Part shown: one piece after another, positions 62,383 through 64,000 of the stretch | How positions within the stretch are numbered: the stretch's first letter is position 1 | Layout: each line of letters begins with the position of its first letter | Translations under genes and position numbers: made by a program | From: Pseudidiomarina aquimaris | GTDB taxonomy: Bacteria; Pseudomonadota; Gammaproteobacteria; Enterobacterales; Alteromonadaceae | DNA: 64,000 bases | Assembly (NCBI RefSeq): GCF_003987395.1 | Contig: NZ_PIPT01000007.1 | Span: forward strand, 124,001-188,000 | Reading direction: 5' to 3' | The notes under the pieces: model-generated | Seen by the model: only the letters and a program-made list of their open reading frames with translations | What the model was told of the DNA's origin: nothing | The model's database searches: none

Positions 62383-62862
62383 CTAGATGTATTTTTGCCA
62401 GAATTCGGCTTTGCCGTTGGCTTCGTCGAGTTGGTAGGGTTTGAAGCCGAATTTTTCGTAGGCAATTTTGGCCGGCTCGTTACCTTGTAGGACTTCCAGT
62501 GTGAGCTTTACGCAGCCGCGGAATTGCGCGAGGGTTTCGACTTCTTGCAATAAACGTTTGGCGATACCTTGCCCGCGGAAGTCTTTAATGACTGCGATAT
62601 CATGGATATTCATGACCGGCTTTGCCGCAAAGGTCGAGAAGCCTTCTACGCAGTTGGCGAGGCCCACCGGCTCGTCATCGACAAAAGCAAGTAACGAGAA
62701 AACGTAGTCGCGTTTGGCCATCTCGTCGACCAAGTTCTCTTTGGTCTCTTCCGGCAATGCTTCACCGCCGCCCATTGGATCTTGCGCATAATCATTTAAC
62801 ATCGCCACAACCGCTTGACGATGCTTCGGATTTTGATAATCCGCTAAAGTAATATCAACCAT
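62383..62862 (-). CDS. GNAT-family N-acetyltransferase
   Basis: The 159-residue protein has the acetyl-CoA motif RGQGIAKRLL after the strand NIHDIAVIKDF, and a typical C-terminal YEKFGF. Substrate unknown. The start overlaps the tag end by 8 bases, so the two genes are coupled. Confidence 0.9.
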   Translation of the reverse strand: MVDITLADYQNPKHRQAVVAMLNDYAQDPMGGGEALPEETKENLVDEMAKRDYVFSLLAFVDDEPVGLANCVEGFSTFAAKPVMNIHDIAVIKDFRGQGIAKRLLQEVETLAQFRGCVKLTLEVLQGNEPAKIAYEKFGFKPYQLDEANGKAEFWQKYI

Positions 62863-63469
62863 GATGCTCTCGTGCTGTTAGAGAAAAATCACGCATCTCG
62901 CGACAGACCTCGTCATAACAATGACAATGAACGACATGATCGTTGACCATGCCAACAGCCTGCATAAATGCGTAACAAATCGTTGTGCCTACAAAGCTAA
63001 AGCCTGCTTTTTTTAAGGCCTTCGCCATCGTATCAGAAACCTCATCAGAAGTCGGTATATCAGCGCCCTGTCGAGCGAAAATACGGGGCGTTCCGTCGCT
63101 GAATTGCCACAAAAAATCGTTAAACGCGACACCCTTCTCGCGGAGCTCTAGATAAGCTCGCGCATTCTTAAAAATCGATTCGACCTTTAATCTATTGCGG
63201 ATGATGCCGGCGTTTTGCATCAGCTCGTCTTTGTAGCTCTCGGGTAGTTGGACAATTTTTTCCGGATCAAAATCACAGTAGGCCTTTTCGTAGTTTGCCT
63301 GTTTACGCAAAATCGTGATCCAACTCAGCCCGGCTTGCTGACCATCGAGGCAGAGCTTGGCAAACAGCTCCTGGCTATCAGCCACGGGACGCCCCCACAC
63401 GGTATCGTGATAGTGCATGTACTGCGGATCTGAGCCACACCAGCTGCAACGCTGTATGTCATCTTGCAT
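62855..63469 (-). CDS. tag: DNA-3-methyladenine glycosylase I
   Basis: The 204-residue protein has the Tag signature RCSWCGSDPQYMHYHDTVWG (Cys and later His zinc ligands), the helix-hairpin-helix-like core, and the C-terminal HCHCY zinc-ligand region. It removes 3-methyladenine from DNA, the first step of base-excision repair. It is divergent from glyQ, and transcription could begin in the 100 bases between them. Confidence 0.95.
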   Translation of the reverse strand: MQDDIQRCSWCGSDPQYMHYHDTVWGRPVADSQELFAKLCLDGQQAGLSWITILRKQANYEKAYCDFDPEKIVQLPESYKDELMQNAGIIRNRLKVESIFKNARAYLELREKGVAFNDFLWQFSDGTPRIFARQGADIPTSDEVSDTMAKALKKAGFSFVGTTICYAFMQAVGMVNDHVVHCHCYDEVCREMRDFSLTAREHHG

Positions 63470-63520
63470 TTTTCACTAGGCTCCTACGGCCGTGCCCTGT
63501 CACCAAGGCTGAATAAAGGT

Positions 63521-63526
63521 TATAAT
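63521..63526 (+). promoter_or_regulatory. Probable -10 element of glyQ
   Basis: A perfect TATAAT occurs 43 bases before the glyQ ATG; the -35 at the expected distance (TGTCAC) is weak. Direct evidence is only the -10 match. Confidence 0.5.
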
Positions 63527-63568
63527 TTACGCCAAATTTCCGTAAAAATCTAAGTACGAGACCATCCC

Positions 63569-64000
63569 ATGGCTAGCTATGATGTAAAAACCTTTCAGGG
63601 GCTTATCCTCGCGCTGCAGGATTATTGGGCGCAACAAGGTTGCGCGATTGTGCAGCCCCTCGACATGGAAGTAGGTGCAGGTACCTTCCATCCGATGACT
63701 TTTATTCGTGCGGTAGGCCCAGAGCCAGCCAATTACGCCTATGTACAGCCGTGCCGTCGCCCTACTGACGGCCGCTACGGCGAGAACCCGAACCGCCTAC
63801 AACACTACTATCAGTTTCAGGTAATCTTGAAGCCATCGCCAAAAGACATTCAGGAACTCTACCTGGGGTCCCTGCAAATGCTCGGTTTCGATCCACTCGT
63901 ACATGACATTCGTTTTGTCGAAGATAACTGGGAGTCACCCACCTTAGGTGCATGGGGTCTCGGCTGGGAAGTCTGGCTTAACGGTATGGAAGTGACCCAG
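63569..64000 (+). CDS. glyQ: Glycyl-tRNA synthetase alpha subunit, truncated by window end
   Basis: The frame starts at ATG 63569 and continues to the last base of the window (144 codons). It begins [20 protein letters not shown] and has [44 protein letters not shown] (shown in part) and [16 protein letters not shown], all typical of GlyQ. It is the catalytic half of the alpha2-beta2 enzyme; glyS should lie just beyond the window. Confidence 0.96.
   Translation, partial: MASYDVKTFQGLILALQDYWAQQGCAIVQPLDMEVGAGTFHPMTFIRAVGPEPANYAYVQPCRRPTDGRYGENPNRLQHYYQFQVILKPSPKDIQELYLGSLQMLGFDPLVHDIRFVEDNWESPTLGAWGLGWEVWLNGMEVTQ

Overview
The window looks like ordinary chromosome from a marine gammaproteobacterium, most likely of the Alteromonadales (Idiomarina/Pseudidiomarina-like). 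This placement is an inference from gene content and order; no rRNA gene is present to test it. Signs include several secreted S9-family peptidases, the fadBA pair, a yihI - cytochrome c4 - engB / polA neighbourhood, and the def-fmt-rsmB-trkA block beside dprA-smg-yrdD-tsaC. Together with glyQ at the right edge, these blocks often sit near oriC in gammaproteobacteria. I see no tRNA, rRNA, CRISPR array, prophage, transposase or integron.

Layout. 1-7.2 kb: the end of an S41 protease, an M23 endopeptidase lipoprotein, a small acidic protein, a thiol oxidoreductase/SGNH esterase pair, a YaiI-family protein and a large S9 peptidase. 7.2-16.4 kb: an amidase, thioredoxin-fold proteins (including trxC and a DsbA-like lipoprotein), an SDR enzyme, a dimeric dUTPase, a bicupin, a three-domain lipoprotein (MliC-like, RGNEPFW-type, META), a GST, and a decayed locus where the first part of an nfrB-like gene abuts a frameshifted DUF4434-like gene. 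16.6-27.5 kb: an EAL protein, a persulfide-dioxygenase-like MBL protein coupled to a YeiH exporter, a YebC-family regulator, two prolyl-oligopeptidase-type enzymes, a TPR-GGDEF protein and a GST. 27.5-36.9 kb: DUF502 protein, esterase, purEK, two tandem membrane GGDEF proteins, an isochorismatase-like hydrolase, a cold-shock gene with a long leader, cysE, an amidohydrolase, DUF2489 and yihI. 36.9-43.5 kb: two probable small-RNA loci, cytochrome c4, engB, an EamA transporter, polA, and tandem DnaA-box-like sites upstream of polA. 43.5-57.6 kb: aroE, truncated haemoglobin, hemF, tsaC, a topoisomerase-type zinc-finger protein, smg, dprA, a LysM protein, then def-fmt-rsmB-trkA facing trkH, yigZ and slt. 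57.7-64 kb: fadBA, tusA, two small membrane proteins among simple repeats and a long palindrome, a GNAT, tag, and the start of glyQ.

How the genes fit together. Peptidases, peptidoglycan enzymes and beta-oxidation fit an organism living on protein and lipid. Four c-di-GMP proteins in about 16 kb suggest an active second-messenger network, although the locus most resembling a c-di-GMP-controlled surface-polysaccharide system is broken. The genome is compact: many convergent genes abut or overlap, four pairs by exactly 4 nt. I found no clear novel defence or biosynthetic system. The best leads are the csrC-position and Spot 42-position RNAs, the tandem GGDEF pair with one degenerate active site, the decayed nfrB/DUF4434 locus, the palindromic element with exposed GGGA loops, and the DnaA boxes near polA.
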